Shown: piece after piece, positions 56,725 through 64,000 of the stretch | Layout of the letters: each line of letters begins with the position of its first letter | Position numbering within the stretch: the stretch's first letter is position 1 | Assembly: GCA_034401795.1 (NCBI GenBank) | Contig: CM067367.1 | Coordinates: forward strand, 52,435,019 to 52,499,018 | DNA: 64,000 nt | Reading direction: 5' to 3' | Source: Chaetoderma sp. LZ-2023a | Taxonomy: Eukaryota > Mollusca > Caudofoveata > Chaetodermatida > Chaetodermatidae | Notes under the pieces: generated by a model | Seen by the model: only the letters and a program-made list of their open reading frames with translations | Told to the model about the DNA's origin: nothing | The model's database searches: none | Position numbers and translations under genes: made by a program

Positions 56725-56827
56725 GGATTCCAACCTCAGTCCATGTGTTCTTTCACGTCCACTCAGCATAACCACTGGGCAGACGGGGCCAACTTCTTTA
56801 CGTCCCTTCCGAAGGACGGTTAGTAGT
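56725..56827 (+). repeat. direct repeat with GTCCC hairpin, copy 2
   Basis: Same ends as 55257-55358. The middle differs by substitutions and a short indel. The two copies bracket the five-copy tandem array. Confidence 0.85.
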
Positions 56828-57098
56828 AAAGGTTAGCATTGTATTGTTCTGGTTTTCAGTTAGTCAGTTGTTCTATATAGTCAGTCAGTTTATACGGTCT
56901 GTCAGTTGGTTACTCTACCCATAAGTTAGTCAGTCTGCACAGTAAGTTAGTCAGTTTATACAGTAAGTCTAACTAGTTAGTCAGTCTGTGTGGTCAGTCA
57001 GGCATTCAGTTTATACAGCGATTAAGCTAGTCGGCTGGTCATTCTACATAGTTATATAAAAAAAAAAAGAAAAAAAAAAGTCAGTTATTCTACCAAGT

Positions 57099-61104
<4,006 letters not shown>

Positions 61105-61117
61105 CACCTCGATTTAA

Positions 61118-61390
61118 AGCAAAGGGGACTATTTATAGTAACATTTCCTTATTGTTACGTCACGCATTCCATCTCGAGTCACATTATGACGCCCTTCAGC
61201 GTGAAGCGTGCCAGAATTCTGACACGTGATATGATGCGCCGTTATCCTTCCCAGAATACTGTGCACTAATTATTCAAAATGGATGCGCCCACAATTTGTG
61301 CAACGCTAGGAAAATCTAATAAAGAATTAACCTATCTAAATGGTAAATAAACTCTAAATATCAGAGGACAGGATAGATAAGTGTTGTAGG
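61118..61390 (-). other. possible LTR promoter segment
   Basis: The minus strand contains ACTATAAATAGTCCCC near 61125-61140, a good TATA box, with CACGTG at 61224. It may belong to the LTR whose interior end is suggested at about 63766. Low certainty. Confidence 0.25.
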
Positions 61391-61583
61391 TGTAGTAACT
61401 TAGCTACGTATAAAAGGTTACTCACCCAACAGAGGTCTCGAATCGGCCAGTAGAACCAGCGGCAGATGTGCACGGTTCAAGTTCCAAGGTACGACTGCCG
61501 GGCGTCCATAGAAACGGCGGGAATCAGCTAGCCCGGCAGCCGCGAAACATGAACTGCGGAATTGCGGGATACCGCCAGCACCA
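61391..61583 (-). repeat. TRIM 3' LTR
   Basis: Direct match to 63435-63615, extended by a 12-nt GTAGCTAAG-type segment near its 3' end. Includes the GATTCGAGACC block also seen in the other copy. Confidence 0.85.
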
Positions 61584-63434
61584 CACTCTCCCCCGTTTAT
61601 AAAAACATGGTTATTTAATTAAAAATCTTATCTAAAAATCTAATCTTTAAAAATGTACATACCATAAAAACACACAGGCATTGACGCTCAACTGCTAAAT
61701 GTAGAAGTTGAATTTACCAATTAAAAAAAAAAAAATTCCATAGGTGTTGATCCATCCAGAAAGAATGAGCTGTTAATAATAAAACAGATGGATAGATCAA
61801 CAGCTGCCGGACGAGGGCCATCGTTACAGATTCTAAAATAGCATAGCATCCTAACTAAAATTAAGGACAGTGGTTTTTCACCACAGCAGAAAACTGACAG
61901 AATTGACAGAATTGCCGATTTGATAAAGAAGTAATAAAAATAATCTCACATGAATTTAGTTGGAGTGTTATTTGAAATTAACTTATGTGAGATTCGAGGA
62001 AAACCTATGAATATTGCAATTTTTTTTAATTTAGTGAATATTTTTAACCTTAACCTTTATGATATACCTCTTACATAATTGAAACGGATCTGAACCCACA
62101 AATTTAGGAAATCCGGAAAACCACTATCCCTATCACAATACAGATATCTGAATGAAGCTAAACGGAACGGATAATACAGCAGAAGAAAGAAACATATGAA
62201 TTTGCGCTATGACTAACGCGCCAATTACTTCGCGCATTAGGAAATGATAAGCGTAAGAAATGCATCTGTACGATTTATGCAGTCTTTGCTAAATGCATAT
62301 CATAAATATGCTGTCATATGCAAGACTTCTGCATTATAGAGTAATGCACATTATAAATATGCCTGAGTTATGCATTATAGAGTAATAATGCATCATTGCA
62401 TCATTTTAACATGTAATTGCTACACGTTTAATAAATGAAATACCTAGGTATGGCAGTATATGATATGTTGGCCTAATATAAAATATCTGAACTGACCTAT
62501 GTAGAATTAATATACCTGGGCTATCCTATAAAATATCTGTGCTGACCTAATAAAACTATATATAATATATTTGAGCTACCCTATAAAATATCTGAGCTGA
62601 CAAATGTAGAACTGGCATTAAATAGCTAACCTATACAGGATTTCCCTATACATAGATGAGTTTGCATCATAACATATGATGCATATACTTATAAAAGCGT
62701 GTACATGGATTTAATCCATATACACATAAACAGAGAGCATTATTATGACCACACGTCATGACGGACAATAAATACAGTTAACAATACAATGCGTATGATT
62801 AATGTGTAACAATTTACACATCATTTGACAACACATATTTGTAATGTGTAATCAAGAAATGCGTAAATATAACCACGCATTACTACGCGCAATTATTCAC
62901 GCGTCATTTGAAAAACGCGTAATTATAATAACGCGTTCTGTGAGTCATACAGCGATGGACCCCTGTTGGTTTTTGGTATCTCAAGGAGTATTATTGCTGG
63001 AAAAAGCCACTATGTGCTTATGTGTCCAACTAATTTAGTTTCCCAAAAACTTACAAAGAATAGAACATCACGATTTTGCTGATGCAGATTGTTTAATAAC
63101 TGTTCAGCTTTACTATTAAACAGCCGAAACTACAACTATGATTATTATTAACGGAAAATAATGTTAACGGTTGATAGCAGTTTCTAGACAAGTTGAATGT
63201 CTTCAGTGTCATGCAGAATCTTAAAATTTGAAACATTAATTTCAGATTATCGTTTTAATTACATCAATCTCATAATACTGAACATGAGGATAATATTTGC
63301 AGGAAGATAAGTAGAATGTGCAAAATCTGATGGATTATAACTGGATATTGACTCCGATTTGTGTGAATAGTAGAATTTAGAAATAACTAATAACAATTTT
63401 TAATTTAGGGCCCAAAGTACTCCTGACACCATTT

Positions 63435-63615
63435 GTAGTATAAAAGGTTACTCACCCAACAGAGGTCTCGAATCGGCCAGTGGAACCAGCGGCAGATGTG
63501 CACGGTTCAAGTTCCAAGGTACGACTGCCGGGCGTCCGTAGAAACGGCGGGAATCAGCTAGCCCGGCAGCCGCGAAACACGAACTGTGGAATTGCGGGAT
63601 ACCGCCAGCACCACA
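63435..63615 (-). repeat. TRIM 5' LTR
   Basis: About 97% identical by eye to the 3' LTR over the shared 177 bp (61408-61583). Confidence 0.85.
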
Positions 63616-63628
63616 TAGGTAACAGCCG

Positions 63629-63990
63629 CTATCTGGGAAACAGGTAATGACATACTAATGTTGACAGAAACTGGTAAAACCGTGGTATAATAGGTAAGGA
63701 AATCACCTGTCTCCATGACATAACAACACATACAGGCATGTCTTGAAATGTCATAGGGGCAGATCGTCTCACTACCCCCTCCTTAATACTGAGTTTGTCC
63801 TCAAACTCTTCAGGCATTAAAGGACACATTTATCATGGGTATCATCATAACAATCCATACATAACAACTAACTATAACACTTGACCTTTCACACAGAATC
63901 AGTACAGTTGCAATATAACAAGATCAGTACTCATCCAGCCATGCATCACACTCAATATATCTACACGAGTAGGTTGACATTCCACCTAGG
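63629..63990 (-). other. possible retroelement pol terminus and PPT
   Basis: The minus strand reads EEFEDKLSIKEGVVRR with AAGGAGGGGGTAG overlapping it, followed by TGAGACGATCTG. An acidic pol terminus running into a purine tract and TG is what the 3' end of a Ty3/gypsy-like element looks like. The TRIM at 61391-63615 would then sit inside that LTR. No RT or integrase is inside the window to confirm it. Confidence 0.3.
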
Positions 63991-64000
63991 AATCAATATA

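Larger units (their letters stand above)
61391..63615 (-). mobile_element. TRIM-type LTR retrotransposon, complete
   Basis: Minus-strand element with two LTRs of about 180-193 bp (63615-63435 as 5' LTR, 61583-61391 as 3' LTR), differing by a few substitutions and one 12-nt indel. The minus strand of the 5' LTR starts TGTGGTGCTGG. Next to it is a primer-binding-site-like TGGTGTCAGGAGT (63431-63419). A polypurine tract, CGGGGGAGAG, abuts the 3' LTR at 61593-61584. TAGG(T) flanks both ends (61387-61391 and 63616-63620), a target duplication. The internal 1.8 kb is AT-rich and has no gag or pol, so the element is nonautonomous. Confidence 0.8.

Noticed and set aside
61408-61583. tRNA-derived SINE, because GATTCGAGACC resembles a B box
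   Set aside because: No A box at a proper distance. The flanking PPT, PBS and target duplication fit an LTR better.

Overview
The window is eukaryotic nuclear DNA from an animal: it holds widely spaced spliced exons, AT-rich introns, many dispersed and simple repeats, and several classes of eukaryotic transposon. The repeat types (a palindromic MITE swarm, DIRS, Tc1/mariner, CR1/L2-like LINEs, a dispersed repeat whose text resembles ones I associate with molluscs) suggest a marine invertebrate, possibly a mollusc. That placement is inference. || Region 1, 1-33400: the 3' part of one plus-strand gene. Six exons (2744-2834, 4133-4304, 13191-13281, 21594-21698, 29961-30180, 32308-32556) join in frame into the C-terminal half of a beta-N-acetylhexosaminidase (GH20, HEXA/HEXB-like). 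The catalytic Asp-Glu exon and the N-terminus lie upstream of the window. After the normal hexosaminidase C-terminus the frame continues into a charged segment and two predicted membrane spans, an unusual architecture. Intron 2 is a GC-AG intron that contains a full-length DIRS retrotransposon (5202-12309). Intron 3 contains a Tc1/mariner element (16731-18380) and minus-strand LINE relics. Intron 4 contains a triplicated intronic block and a plus-strand LINE. || Region 2, 33400-46200: no gene recognised. It is filled with MITE copies (family A with an internal hairpin and CRE-like TGACGTCA sites; TTAA-flanked piggyBac-like families B and D), a 279-bp near-perfect palindrome, a 20-bp minisatellite and a 1-kb dispersed repeat. 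|| Region 3, 46235-50785: a 4.5-kb degenerate minisatellite built on AGGCCTAGCTAAGGCCTACC, with higher-order structure. 50836-52600 is a CA repeat followed by unassigned sequence. || Region 4, 52600-64000: two weak candidate exons in opposite directions, a possible solo LTR, a 7-kb insertion bounded by a 13-bp direct repeat that carries a 4-kb AGTCA-type satellite, and a short LTR retrotransposon of TRIM type (61391-63615) with LTRs, PBS, PPT and target-site duplication. || Nearly all transposon coding regions are broken by stops or frameshifts. The hexosaminidase exons are intact and are the only confident host gene here.
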